In this document: positions 36,501 through 48,469 of the stretch, piece by piece
Position numbering within the stretch: position 1 is the stretch's first letter
Layout: each line of letters begins with the position of its first letter
Program-made: the position numbers and the translations under genes
Notes under the pieces: generated by a model
What the model saw: the letters and a program-made list of their open reading frames with translations, nothing else
Told to the model about the DNA's origin: nothing
The model's database searches: none
Origin: Lotus japonicus
Taxonomy: Eukaryota; Streptophyta; Magnoliopsida; Fabales; Fabaceae
Reading direction: 5' to 3'
DNA length: 64,000 nt
Assembly: GCF_012489685.1 (NCBI RefSeq)
Contig: NC_080045.1
Location: 10,627,648-10,691,647, forward strand

Positions 36501-38753
36501 ATTGAATTTGAATTTAAGTTAGGCTTGACTCTACTATAAAAACAAGAGAAGATTGTATTCCCATTTATAAGGACTTATTAGGTCATATCCTTAATCAATG
36601 TAAGACATCTTAACACCCAAGCATAGTTACTCATCTTGTTGTCTGAATTGATTGCACACAGTCACCAATTGTTCCGACTAAAGATGACACTTTGTGTGAT
36701 TCTATTGAACAATCTTTTCAAACAACCCCAGAATGTACTCATGACACCAAAGTCAATATTGTTGGCTCCCAGCCCAGCATAGTGGAAACAAGATCTATTG
36801 AAAGAAGGGAACTTCCAGAGGTATTAAATGTAGCCAAAATTCTACTATGTTATTCAGATTTACTGTTAGGAAGAATGAAAATGAGAAAATAACACATGCA
36901 GATGCACTTATTGTTAAATTAGAAAATTGTTATAACAAAAAGTGTTTCAAGATGTATTATTTTTATTTTTTTTAACAATGAACCAAATAAACCATGTTTT
37001 CCTATTTTCATGATACTCGACCCTTGATGCATATATAAATTATGTGCAGGATCTTTTTACTGCAAGCTACTTATCTGGACCTGCACCACTTGCAGGTTGG
37101 CATAATGTTCAACCTCAAGGCATGGGCATGAGATATGGCATGCAGTTTTATCCTAGTGCAATGGTATCTTTTTATGAACCTTGTTATTGTTATTTTGTTC
37201 ATCCATATATAAGTTTCCCAAGATTTTGATATGATATGGTGCTTGATTTGCAGCCTCCTTCAACACTTCCATTTGCACCAAAGTCTACAAACCCGTTTGA
37301 AGCATCCGAGGGGAGAGGTCTAATCCATGCTGCATCAGTATGTTCAACATTATACATTTGCAGTGTTATTGTCTTTGAATTTACATATTTTTAAAATATA
37401 CCAATAACTAGTTTTAACCTTCAAAACATGTTTTTTGTTTATGTATAGTTTCCTACTATGGCTTCTTTGAATGGTGCAATGCCAACTGCATCACCCGAAA
37501 CTGGCCTAATGCATGTTTCTAGCCTTGGGTCTTTAAATACAATGGTGCCTTTGTCCACAAGTTATGCAACACCCATTCCTCCACAGACTCCCTTTGCATC
37601 TGGAGCTCCTACTGGTACTGCCATTCTTATATCATCCTTGTCTTTTAAGGAGTTTCTCTTTTTGTTTTCTTTGCTCATGGTTATTTTTTCTTTAAACTTC
37701 TCAGCCTCAGGTGTGTATTTTGATCAAGATAATGGGGAGCAACCTAGAAGGTAATTTTTACTATTGATATTATTTTGGTTTAGGTTAAATATGTTTTTGG
37801 TCCCTATAAAATATCAAATTATTGAGTCCCTAGGAGGGACTAAAGCCAAACTAAAAATACAATTTCAAGGATAGAAATTACAAAAACAAAACTTGGTCAT
37901 TCGAATTACTTTTTCTTTTGGTATTGGTCATATTGGGGACTTAAACATGTGTATTTCTAGTATTATTGATATATAGCAAATAATTTTTTTAAGGAACCAA
38001 AAAACTATCATTATTTAGGGACTAAATTTTGGTGTGTATCTACTATATTCATTGGATTCTAAGCTATGAAGCATGCATGTCACCAAGCTAGTTTCTCTTC
38101 ATTTTAAATAAGAAGAATGTCATTTCTTATTAGTGGAAATGACACATTAAGAAAAAGATGACAAATTATAGTTTCTCTTTAAAGTCTAATAAGTCTATAT
38201 GAAAAAGAGTAACTTTAATTTAAGGAGGAAGATACAATTAAATGATGAGGACATGAAGATAGTGCCAAAGATAGTTGGCACAACTGGTTTGAAATATTTG
38301 ACTCTCCATTCCTCATAAGCCTTTATAGTTTTAGATATCCCTCTAAGACCACTAATACTATTGTCTAAAAATTGTACTTATAAAAGAGTAGTGCTGCCCT
38401 AACTTCTGAGCTAGGTTTCAGAGTAGAGTGAAGCCTAACCTAAATTTAAAAAATGTCTAAGAATCATACGCCATCCTTATGTATACTCATTCAAATACTA
38501 AGTATCTTCATATGTTTATTATGACTAGAGATTACAAAGATTATGCTAACATAAAATTTCCGGTCGAAAATGTTAATACCATTATAATTGTTGTTGATTT
38601 TTAATATTTTGTAGGTCACAAAGAATTGATAGCTTCAATCGTGACATAACTGGTTTTGGATCTCTAGATCCCATTCAACAATCATCTGGGGAATATGTGA
38701 CATCAAGAACTCCAAATTCTTTTTCCAATACAAAGCGAAACCCATTTGAATAG
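32605..38753 (+). CDS. AGD14: ADP-ribosylation factor GTPase-activating protein, AGD14-like
   Basis: Thirteen coding exons with in-phase GT-AG junctions: 32605-32703, 32869-32930, 33239-33326, 33951-34012, 34096-34192, 34468-34824, 35902-36414, 36662-36820, 37050-37163, 37254-37337, 37449-37614, 37705-37750, 38615-38753. The product is 661 aa. The ArfGAP zinc finger is complete: C27-x2-C30-x16-C47-x2-C50, followed by SGIHREFTHRVKS with the expected arginine (R55). The family blocks FIKHVYVDRKFTGER and SMAKFTPEEVTALQAGGNE are present. The rest is disordered and rich in Ser, Thr and Pro, with NPF motifs (STNPFEAS and a C-terminal RNPFE) that in other proteins bind EH domains. Family role: stimulates GTP hydrolysis on ARF GTPases in vesicle traffic. 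Intron 3 carries a TA microsatellite and a hairpin MITE. I see no frame damage. Confidence 0.94.
33353..33500. mobile_element. Solo MULE/MITE-type terminus in AGD14 intron 3
   Basis: Starts GGCTTAAGTACATTTTCGGTC, the same GGCTTA opening and 'TTTTxGGTCCCT' body as the MULE ends in this window. No opposite end could be found within the intron. A similar half-sequence (TTAGGTTAAATATGTTTTTG) lies at about 37780 in intron 12. Confidence 0.35.
33509..33542. repeat. AT dinucleotide microsatellite
   Basis: About 17 AT units directly left of the hairpin MITE; a shorter AT run follows its right end at 33792-33805. Confidence 0.95.
33545..33790. mobile_element. Palindromic (foldback) MITE in AGD14 intron 3
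   Basis: The left arm begins GATGTATCATGTGAGAAAGG and the right end is its near-perfect inverse; arms of about 95 bp include TAAATCATGACCGTTAGATC. The loop of about 55 bp has a smaller palindrome around AAGTCATGTGA and TCACATGACTT. Insertion was into a TA repeat, so a 2-bp TA duplication cannot be separated from the microsatellite. Confidence 0.8.
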
Positions 38754-39246
38754 TTTGCCTTATTGTCATGATCTAATGTAAAAATTGTATAGTCACCATG
38801 ATCCTAAGCCAAGCTAAGTTTGTTTCTAGTTTAATATAAATTTGAAAGAACATGACCCAGACATAATCTATAGTTCATGTAGAAAACATTACACACAAGC
38901 GAATATCATAGGATTTATTACACTTGAGTTATTCGAATTCCTTGTAACTTGTTACAGTTCTTTCTACAAAAAAATATTACAATTGAAATGTCCTCTTTAT
39001 TCATTGTGGATAAGAACTAAGTGATGGGAAAAACATAGGCTATAATTATTTCCAATTTTCTTCTTATAACCATGCATGCTATTATATTTTATTTATATAA
39101 GCACAAAGAGGCACCCAAATCTTGCCACTTCAACTTCTCACACGAACGAGCACTCAATTCTTAGCTTGATCTGCTGGTGATTTAGAGGGTGGCGTTTCTG
39201 GGATTTGTTCACTCCATCTCTCTTCCCATTCTTAACTGTTTGCGTT
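38754..39246. other. AGD14-like 3' UTR and short intergenic spacer
   Basis: Follows the TAG at 38751-38753. AT-rich, with AATATAAA-like sequences near 38832 that could serve as a poly(A) signal. No gene recognised. Confidence 0.45.
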
Positions 39247-41345
39247 TTTTTTTTTCTTTGCATGAAGTGAGTTTTCTTCCACATTAGATGGATCTAATAT
39301 CTAAATAAGTGATGTTTTTTTTTCTCTTGTTTAAGTCTAGGTTCTCTCCCCTCTCCTTAGCCACCACTTGTTCCTCCACCCGCCAAGCCTCCACCCTGGT
39401 CACCTCTGCCGCCTCCATATACCACAAAGGAGCCCAACCGCAAATCCAGCATTTGAAATACCATATTAAGCAAGCCAGAATAAGGGTGGGCATTCCTCGC
39501 CAAAAAACATTCAGCCATATTACCAGATCATCTAACAAAAGATAAAGACACATAATTCGAATGAAAGATATAACCAAACATACTCCTAAATAATAGAGCA
39601 TAAGTATGAGTCGTCATCAATCAGGAGGTTTCTTCCACCGCAGGAAGAGGTGAAGACAATATGTCTCAAAAATCACCGAGCAGAAGCCAAGGTGATCACC
39701 CAACGAAATTCCAATGCTTCAGCCATCATAGTCAAGGGTGCCATTACAGGAAACATTGTTGTAGCAGCAAGGACGAGCTCCTCAGAGTCACGAGCAACAA
39801 GACCCGAACGTCCCACCTCACCCGATCTGAACGAAGCATCAAAATTGAGCTTGATGACACACTCTAGAGGACGCTTCCAAGAAGCTCGTAGCTCAGCACC
39901 ATGTCGTACTGCCACTGCTGTTGGATCACCACCCCATGCGAGCGTCGCTGCCCATTGAAGAGCAGCTTCACAAGAAAAACGTCTCCCCTCAAATACCTGT
40001 TTATTTTGGGCCTACCACAACACATATGACCCAGTTTGCCACCAAGCAATTGTCTCCAAATCAGCAGAAGATAGGATATGCTGCATAAAACCAAAAAACT
40101 CAGAGAAAACATCCACCCGAAGGAAGAAATGATGCCAAAACTAGAATACTCGGCTAACCGGGCACTACAACCATAAATGGTCAATCGTCTCATCCTCCAC
40201 CCCACAAAAACGACAAACCAGGTCCACATCCATGCCACGCCGACGAAGGGTTGCTCTCATCGAAAGGAAACCCGAGCACACCCTCCATGCTAGATCCTTG
40301 CCTCTTGGGATTGCCAAGCTCCTCCAAAACTTTTTCCAAAGACTTGCATCCATAACCGGACCTGAAGAAGATGAAGCAAGCGCACTAGTTCTAACATTTT
40401 TAATCAAAGCATATCCAAGTTTTGAAGTATAATTACCATTAACCGAACCAGACTAAAAGAGAGCATCCTCCCCGCCATGCAAAGGAAGATGGATACATAA
40501 AATCTGTGCAGCGGTTGCGGGAGAAAAAACAAACTCCATTATTCCTGATTCCACTCGCTCCCCGAGGTAGCCTTGAGATTTGAAACATACCGGATTCCAA
40601 GCTCCTCCATAATATCCCCACGGTAATTGATCGGGCAGCTATTAGGGAGCCAGTTATCATGCCTCACATCAATTGGTTACCATTACCAATCCTCCATCTC
40701 GCACACTGCAAAAAAACCAAACTAGCACTCAAAATGCTCGACCAAGCGTAACTAGGACGATACCCCTTCTTTGCATCCAAGACAGTTCCATTTGGGAAAT
40801 AGACACCACGAAAAACTTGTGCCATGAGTGTCTCCAGGTGTGTGTAAATCCTCCACCAATTCTTACCCATCAAAGTTGTATGGGAAGAGTGAAAATATCT
40901 AAAGCCAAGCCCTTCATCCCACTTTGACCTGCAAAGCTCGTGCCAACTTGCCCAATTAAGTCCTCTCCTTGAGGCATCTCCTCCCTAGAAGAACCTAGCA
41001 ATCATTGCTTCAATTTCTGCACAGAGACCATTAGGTAACATAAAACATGACATAACATAGGAATGGATAGCTTGAGCTACCGCTTTAACTAAAATCTCCC
41101 TTCCCACCTGATAAAGTGATTTTTCTTTCAATTCCTTAAGTTTTTTCCAAACACGATCCTTAAAAAAATATCTGTGATTTTTACTTACCAATTATAGTCG
41201 ATAATCCCAAATATTTATCGAAACTTTCCACTGCCTTAACTCCCAAAAGTTATTTTAACTCATAAAGACAGTCCTGAGGCACATTTCGACTAACTCAAAG
41301 CATTAACTTATCTAAATTAATCACATATTCAAAAACATGTTGGCT
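39247..41345 (-). mobile_element. LINE (L1-type) ORF2 3' half, minus strand, degraded
   Basis: Read on the minus strand from 41345 down: the end of reverse transcriptase (ELK..LLGVKAVESFDKYLGL, then KDRVWKKLKELKEKSLYQ and ILVKAVAQAIHSYVMSCFML), a spacer, the zinc-binding domain zf-RVT (WRVCSGFLSMRATLRRRGMD, VCRFCGVEDETIDHLW, 40165-40320), and an RNase H domain (VIKLNFDASFRSG, 39673-39915). The frames are interrupted by stops. T-runs on the + strand at 39247-39260 and 39314-39322 are candidates for the poly(A) tail. It is 5'-truncated just before the CACTA element at 41432. Confidence 0.85.
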
Positions 41346-41508
41346 AGGATCCCTCTTATAGTCTCTACCTTTAATCAACTTTTTTATGTTATAGGCCTAT
41401 GTTATATGTTATTCTGCCTCATTATATCATACACTACAAAAAAACTTGTTTTTTGTGGCACTATATTTGTGGCATTTACCAAAAACTGCCACAAACTGAT
41501 TTTATTTT

Positions 41509-41735
41509 GGCATTTAATTAGAATGCCACTAATTTAAAACCGCTTCCTAGCTAATTAGTAGCTATTTGGCAACAAACTGATATTACTCTGGCATTTAATT
41601 AGAATGCCACTAATTTAGGACCGCTTCCTAGCTAATTAGCAGCTATTTGGCAACAAACCGGTATTACTCTGGCATTTAATTAGAATGCCACTACTGCATT
41701 CCTAGTGAATTAGTAGCTATTTGGCAGCAAGTTTT
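41509..41735. repeat. Three 81-bp subterminal repeats of the CACTA element
   Basis: Units start at 41509, 41590 and 41671 with GGCATTTAATTAGAATGCCA, itself a near palindrome, and continue to 'agctatttggcaacaaac'. The third is shortened. Such repeats are the usual transposase binding region in CACTA elements. Confidence 0.85.
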
Positions 41736-43311
41736 CTAAAGTGTCTTTCACCTAATTACTAGTGTGATAGAGAGAGACTCTGCAAAGCTCAATTATCAAA
41801 CATTCATTACTTAAGTTTCTAAAATCTCTAAAAGAGCACACTCTTTCGATTTCTCTCCCTTGATCATCGTTTTCTCGCCGCTTCTCCGTCTCCGAGCAAG
41901 GGTTTTCTTTCCGTCGTCACATTAGAACCCACTCCGGCGTCAGATCCTGAACCGTTTTGGAGATAACTGTCTCAGGTAGCGGAGGATCGACGACGATGTT
42001 GGTGCCATTCAGGAACTCGTGGTAGAGTTCAATAGCGGCGTTTTAAGCAGAGAAGTTGCTTGATTGAGCGAGGAGGGCGACGATGATGGCGTTGGAAACC
42101 GTGAACTCGAAGACAGGGTTGCGGCGAGGGTACAGAGGAAATTGGCGGAGACGTTATGAGCGAAGGGGGAGTCATGTTAGGGTTCAGGAAATTTGCAAAA
42201 CGGTGATGCAGAGATCCAGAATGCGAAGGGTTTTTGAGATGCCTTTGAATGGTGTTGGGCTCCGTCGAGGTTCATCGTCATTGAAACTCGTCACTGGATT
42301 TTGTGCAGCTTTTTCTTTTGGTATGATTCGATCAACCTTTTTTCATGTTCTGATAGTCCTTATAGTTAGGGTAACTTGGAAATTTATGGAAATTTTGATT
42401 AACTTGAAAATTTGTGGAAATTTTGATTAACAATGCTTCTGAACTGTTGATTTATGTTGCTATAACCTTGCAAATGGCGATGGATATGTTCTGAGTTATG
42501 TTAAGATGATTTGAAAATCATGATTCTGGTTTGAGATTGATTAGAGAGTTGGTCTTGATTATGAAAAAAGGGTGAGAGGATACTCATTTGTTTCCCATAA
42601 TTACTACTACTGACTGATACCATGATTATTGCACTACTAGGTAATGATTTTAGCTTCAATGTTGAATCTCTTGATTTATCCACTTAATGACAAGGAGGTG
42701 GTAGATTGTGCATAAGCTGTTTGATGAAATGACTTAGAGAGAGATTTGAAATGTATATGTATAGTTTCATCTAGGTAGCAATCATAGATGTTTTTATATT
42801 ATCCGAGTCATATGATTTGATGGGCTTCCACTTCTAGCGGCACCGTCGCTACTACCATCTTCTTGGAGTCTTTGCTTACCAACTCTGTCCCCTTATCAGC
42901 ATACTCCAGCATTGTGTATTTTGTTATGGCCCTTGATTCTGCATTACAAATTCTTAGATCAATGATCCATATATTGCCTCTTAACACTGCAGTTATATGT
43001 GGTTGTTTTGACTTTATAGACATAATTCAATATGCTTTGGTTGCTTTTCATTATTTTTAGAGATCTAGTAATGTGAGCTCAGATAATTTCTTTTTAAGTG
43101 ATAACTTGAACTTAGTGATATGGTATTTGTTAAGGAGCTGCACTAAGAATTAATTTCCTGAGGGGGAAAGTATGATATGTAGTGATCTTAGGTTACACAA
43201 GTTCAGCTTTGATATTTTATGATTGATCCTTTTCCTGTTTCTTCATGACTTATGAGCAGGTGATCCGGTGAATAATCCGACAGTGTTTTTCCTATGTCAC
43301 TGATATTTTCT

Positions 43312-45086
43312 TCCACAGGAAAATAAACTTCTTTTGGAACAGAGTGGGCCTCATGTTACAAGAATTTATGTCTTTGAGGTGAGGTAGCCTATAATAATTA
43401 AGAACCTTATCTTTTCTTTGATTATGCATTTGCCTGGAGTAAGCATTTTTTTTCTTGGGTGAGGGGGTCAAAGTGAGTTAATGCCTTCATGCAAACATGA
43501 AGTAAAGTTTGAAATCGTAAGCTATGCCGCTCCTGCTCTTTTATTAGGGTATATTTATGCTGCATTTCAAAAGTAGGGGGCTTTGTACTCTATTAGCATG
43601 TTTGACGAACGGGAGAGACTTTTGTTCATTTTAAAGAATCCTAGATGAGTTCAAGATTGCTGCTGTAACACAATTTGGTTCAGGATGAGTTTAACTAGCA
43701 AAGAACCACGGGGGCATATGAGTTTGAATCTTTCAATGAATATATATTAGTTTTGTAGATTTTGTTTTATTTAACTGTCGTAGTCTATAATTGTCATGTG
43801 AAACAAAAAAGAGTAAAATTTGCTTTCATTGTTGATGATATGATCATGAGTTTCTGGATTTCAATATTCTTCCTTTTGAAAAATAACAGTGCTAATGCAA
43901 TAAAGCAATCAAGGAAAGTTCTGAATCAGATTCCTGGGAGAGCAACTGGTGCATACAGTCAGAGTGAGGCAGTAATTTTATAATTTTTATCTACATTATG
44001 GTTATATTAGTATCTAATATATGTGTACTTGAAGGGCGTATCATCATCGTGGAGAAGGTATATATGTGTACTTGAGTAAAGTCGGATTTGGTCTTTATGT
44101 TCGATAGAGTTTTGAAAGTTTTATGCTTCTTTCCATTGTCAATAGGTCCTACAAGGTACTCTTTCCAGAACCATTGTAGTGTTGCAAGTTTTACTTGGTA
44201 CGGTGGAGCGATTGAAATGGATAATAATATTGAAATTGATTATACTGCGGACGAGGTAAACCATTGCAGTGTTGCCCTATTACATGTATTCTTTCGGTGA
44301 TAACTTGGAAAGAATAATTGATAAAATCATTGCAACTCTTTTATTGCAGACACCCATGGTTAGCTATCTAAATGTGCATGCTGTGTTAGAAGGAAGAAGA
44401 AGTCGAGCTAAGGCTTCGTCTTCAGATGATCCGGAGTCTTCTCAGGTAATTTTTTTTGTCTCTCACAATTAGCAGATTGGGTGTTTGCTTTTACAAAATT
44501 TGTACGGTTTTATATACTGTTGGTAATACATCTATCTGAACTGTAGAGTATTATGCTTTCTTTTAGATAAAGTGTGCTGAAGTGTTTCTATGTCTCAAAG
44601 GGAGCCTCCACCCTTGGGTTGTATGTCATATGTTTTTAAGTTTATTTAAGTTATGATTATTATTTTATACATGTAACCATACTTATTTTACTGTATTTTT
44701 GTGCTGCTGATTCAAAATAAGTTAAGTTAATGACATGCTATCAACTCACCCAAATGACATGTAGGAGCAGGTGGAACAAGAACTAACTCAAACCAACAAT
44801 TTTACGATGAACCGATTGAAACTGCTGATCATGCAAAAGGATTTCACTAATGTTAGTGAGGTTAGTCATGTTTGCCACTAGTTTGGAAATTTAGTTTTGA
44901 ATCCGGAATGTTTTCCTTTCTATTTCTCATTGAAGTGATTATTTGATTGGGTCCTTGCATCCACAACTATTCTCTCATTTGTTATCACCTAGCATGGGTT
45001 TTTTTTAGGATTTCAGCTACAAATTAGAAATTTGACATATGCCTACTCTTTTCATTGCAGGGTCAATTGATGGAAATATAGATACA
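43312..45086 (+). other. Exon-like blocks of unknown protein inside the second CACTA element
   Basis: Successive blocks look like exons: ENKLLLEQSGPHVTRIYVFE (about 43318-43377, after a CACAG acceptor), SANAIKQSRKVLNQIPGRAT (about 43890-43950), RYSFQNHCSVASFTWYGGAI then IEIDYTADE (about 44150-44255), TPMVSYLNVHAVLEGRRSRA (44351-44443, CAG before, GTAAT after), and EQVEQELTQTNNFTMNRLKL (44764-44860). 'AIKQSRKVLNQIPGRATG' faintly resembles the conserved segment of En/Spm-associated plant transposase proteins, but the match is too weak to name. Captured host exons are the alternative. Confidence 0.35.
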
Positions 45087-45339
45087 ATGAAGAAATGTCT
45101 AACAATATTTGAGTCTTCATATCTTTATGTAATTGGTTAGCTAGTGTTGGCTGTTTACATATATCTTCTTCTAATCGGTTTATGTATTTTGGTGTTTCAA
45201 TCTTTATGTACTCAAATTCAATTGCTGGAACCATATATGTCCTTTCATGTTCATGCCCATTTGTTTATTTCTCTTGTGAAGGTAGAGCTTATATTGATTG
45301 TTAAAAATATTTTCCTTTAATTAATCATTTTCTCTATAA

Positions 45340-45422
45340 AAGATAACAGGATTTCATTTTCAAAAAAATAAAAATAACAGGATTTCATCTTCAAAAAAAT
45401 AAAAATAACAGGATTTCAGCTA
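45340..45422. repeat. Three tandem copies of a unit of about 31 bp
   Basis: ATAACAGGATTTCA followed by a 'tcaaaaaaataaaa' spacer occurs three times in a row near the right end of the CACTA element. Confidence 0.8.
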
Positions 45423-45715
45423 CAAAGTATAAAAGTATGAATATATAAGTAAATAAAATATTATTGATAAAATGAGGTATATATGTAGTTTGTGGCATTT
45501 AAAAAGATGCCAGTTTCAATTTGTGGCATTTAGAAGATGCCAGAAACATTTGTGGCATACAAAAACCGGCATTTAAGCAAAAAATGCCACAAAACAGTTG
45601 TGGCACCTGTAATAGAGGCACTTAAAGGTGAATGCCACTAATAACACTTGGGGCATTTAATAAATGCCATAACTTAACAATATCAATGCCACTAAAAATA
45701 CATTTTTTTGTAGTG

Positions 45716-47426
45716 ATATATCATGACTACTAAATGTTTCCTAAGTGTGTGTCAACCCTTTTCTAATTTGTATTTATTATTATAGTATTTTTTTTAAATT
45801 ACGATACATTTTAATATTTTACGTTACCTTTATATTCTAGAAAGATCCAAGTACAATAAACAATAAATTTTTTAAAGGATAAAAAATAAGTTTACTATTT
45901 TTTTATTTCTTGACGATTAAGAAATATCTTAGAATAAAATATCATAATAATTTCATGGTGCACCTAATTTCATTACATTATTTTCAAATTTGTTTTAGGT
46001 TATATTACACTTTAACTTCATTTTAGGAATCAGTATCTCTTTTCTGAAAGTGATTACACGCAAAATCGATGAACTTTATGGTGATACGCCATCCATTTTA
46101 ATCTGACAATTCTGCGTCGTTTGCTTAATTTTCTTTTTCCTCTTGCTCTTGCTTGTGTTATGATTTCGCGTGATACTTTTGTAATTGCTTCATGAGTTTG
46201 TTTACTTTTGTGGCGAATGCAATTTGTTGCTGTGGAAGCAATAAGTTGTTTATTGGTGTCATAGTTTAGGATTGTGAGGGGGTGAAAATTGAAATAGGGG
46301 TTGCTTTATGGGGAATGTCACATTTACGTAACTCCTATGTAAATGTGAAGGGGGTGGAGAAGGAAAAGAGACATGGGCTGGTGTGGGACATAGATAATTG
46401 TTAAATGAATGGGGAAAAAATGGAATCATAGATAGTAACTAAGATTAGATTCAATGTAGAACAAGGCTTTTGCAGGAAAATGGATTTTTGCATCCAAAGT
46501 GGACTACCCATTTGCAGAATGCTCACAATGCCAAGGATATTATTTTGAAAAGGGAAGAGTGACTAAATACTTGCCTTATGTTTCCTTAGCCATGCCCATT
46601 CGTCTATTCTACTTCTTGCATCAACTATGGACTATCCGTTTGAAACCAGTTTTGATGGTTTTGAAGCTTTCTTATTGGTTGGATACCCGTTTCGCACAAT
46701 TCATAGAAACTATCCATTTGTTTCTTTGTTCGGCATCAAACATAATAACTCACTATTATCCATTCTCCCTTGGTTCTTTCTTCCTCCAACCTTGTTTTGG
46801 TCCTCATTAGTAGAGACAATCCTCCTGCACATGTGATATGGGATATGGTTTAAGTATTTGCGTCGGGTAAGTTCGGTTCTTGGAAGATTCAATGCAGAAC
46901 TGCATTTGAGGTAGGCTTGCCCTATATGGACAGTAAAATCAACACATCTACTATGTTTTTTTTCTTATGAGGATGCATTTGATTGAGTGATTTATTGCTT
47001 TCAACATAGGTTGGGGTTTCTAATTGTTGGCTCCAGTATAGTTGGATTTGTTTCTGGGAATTCGTCAAGAAATCAAGGCATCGTCCCACGCTATTGGTTT
47101 TTATTTACTACTGGAGGCATTCAAGTACCTCAGGACCACCTTGTGGTAAAATATGTGGAATTCTTGTGTATACACTTGTCTTGATGTGTTTCCCCTCTGG
47201 AGTAGTGCTGATTGGAGCTGCATTGTTCGATTTTATTGTTGCTGATTTCAATTGGTCTACAGCAGTGTAGAAGACGGTGTATACCTGGCTTGATGGGGTG
47301 ATTGAATATGCCTTTAGCTGTTGTAGGATTATCTCTAAATGTTTTTCAACATGCAGGTCCTTAAGCTTACTTCCTTCTTCTAGATAGTTGGTAATCTTAT
47401 CTGAGGACAGCTAGAAGCCTAGAATC
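45716..47426. other. Intergenic DNA and possible leader of the CHY gene copy
   Basis: From about 46050 the sequence resembles a transcribed leader/intron region upstream of the CHY pseudogene, T-rich with several ATGs. At 46498-46730 three loose repeats of 'actatccatttg/gatacccgtttc' occur. No domain recognised in its open frames. Confidence 0.4.
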
Positions 47427-48469
47427 ATGGGCGAGGTGGCAGTGATATCCTTTGAACCTCTGCAGTTCGAAAGCAATGATGTGAAACACATGACTGAGAA
47501 AAACATTTTTACTGGAGAAGAATCAAGTGAATCAAAAGATCATGAAAAGACCAATGACTTGCAAGACAAAGGATATATGGAGCATGGGTAAATTTCCTGT
47601 TCATCTTCTCTTTTCTGCTATTTAATTTCTGTTTCATGTTCTTTCTTTATGAAATTAGGTTACTCTGTTCCTAGTTCTTCTGTTAAAAAGTTGGGCTTTT
47701 TCTGCAGATGCACACATTACCGAAGAAGATGTCGTATCAGGGCCCCCGTTGCAGTGAGATTTTTGGTTGCCGCCATTGTCACAATGACGCAAAAGTGAGT
47801 AAATTCCCTAATCTATGATGTTGCATGTTTCAAATATTTAATCTGTAGTTGTTCCAATAAATGATGTGGTTGCATCTTATTTCACTTTTTGAAGGCATTT
47901 AGTAGTTTTGACTTTTGTGAACTTCATCGAAATATTGACTAGGGCACAATACAATATGTCACTGGCTGAAAACTACTGAATTACTCCCATCATATTTCAT
48001 TCAATAAGTTCTTCTATGAAGTTTGAAATTTCATCATTTACAATCTGCATTCAACATTTGAAGCTAAGTCCTTTCTTGTGCTAACTTTACTCCTTTCAGG
48101 TTCATCAAAACTGTATTAATTGTGGTGTTTGTATGGGCAAGTACTTCTGTGGGACATGCAAGCTCTTTGATGATGATGTAAGTAGTCATTCCTGGAATTG
48201 AGAATCTGTCTCATTTTCATGTTTTATATTTGTTATATATTGCCTTTGTCTTTGATATGATTTCTCTTATAATTATCTCTGAGGTGTGCATGAAGTAGTG
48301 AGTATCTTTAACAGTAGCTTTTACGCAAGTGAGAATTAAATGATATGATCGTAGGAAAATTTAAATTATGAATATATTAAAGTGGCTTTGGTTTTACTAT
48401 CTTACTCCTTTCATGTGCCTACAGATATCTAAGCACCAGTACCATTGCAGTGGCTTTGGTTTTTGCTAA
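47427..48469 (+). pseudogene. CHY zinc-finger/RING E3 ligase (CHYR1/RZPF34-like), truncated
   Basis: Four exon remnants: 47427-47587 (start MGEVAVISFEPLQFESNDVK, ending YMEHG), 47708-47794 (CTHYRRRCRIRAP), 48100-48177 (VHQNCINCGVCMGKYFCGTC) and 48425-48469 (ISKHQYHCSGFGFC then a stop). In the family the segment after 'RAP' is a Cys/His-rich block; here it is readable only one frame over (EIFGCRHCHNDAK), so one base is missing near 47747. The exon normally placed between 47794 and 48100 (a 'VICSLC'-type block) is absent, and everything after CSG, including the RING domain, is missing. Functional relatives are ubiquitin ligases in ABA and phosphate responses; this copy cannot make one. Confidence 0.85.

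Larger units (their letters stand above)
41432..45715. mobile_element. CACTA transposon, 4284 bp, ATA target duplication
   Basis: Ends are CACTACAAAAAAAC on the left and the inverse of CACTACAAAAAAATG on the right, flanked by the 3-bp duplication ATA (41429-41431, 45716-45718). The subterminal zones carry many GGCATTTA/AATGCCAC motifs in both orientations, including three 81-bp tandem units on the left. No intact transposase was seen. The interior holds GC-rich sequence (41860-42330) and several exon-like blocks with splice signals (43300-45090) that may be a degraded element gene or captured host exons. Confidence 0.92.

Noticed and set aside
42800..43060. Open frames on both strands with protein-like composition inside the second CACTA element
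   Set aside because: No domain recognised in either direction and no consistent splice signals; left as undefined interior.
47427..48469. Functional CHYR1 gene
   Set aside because: The frame breaks after 'RIRAP', one exon is missing and the RING domain is absent.
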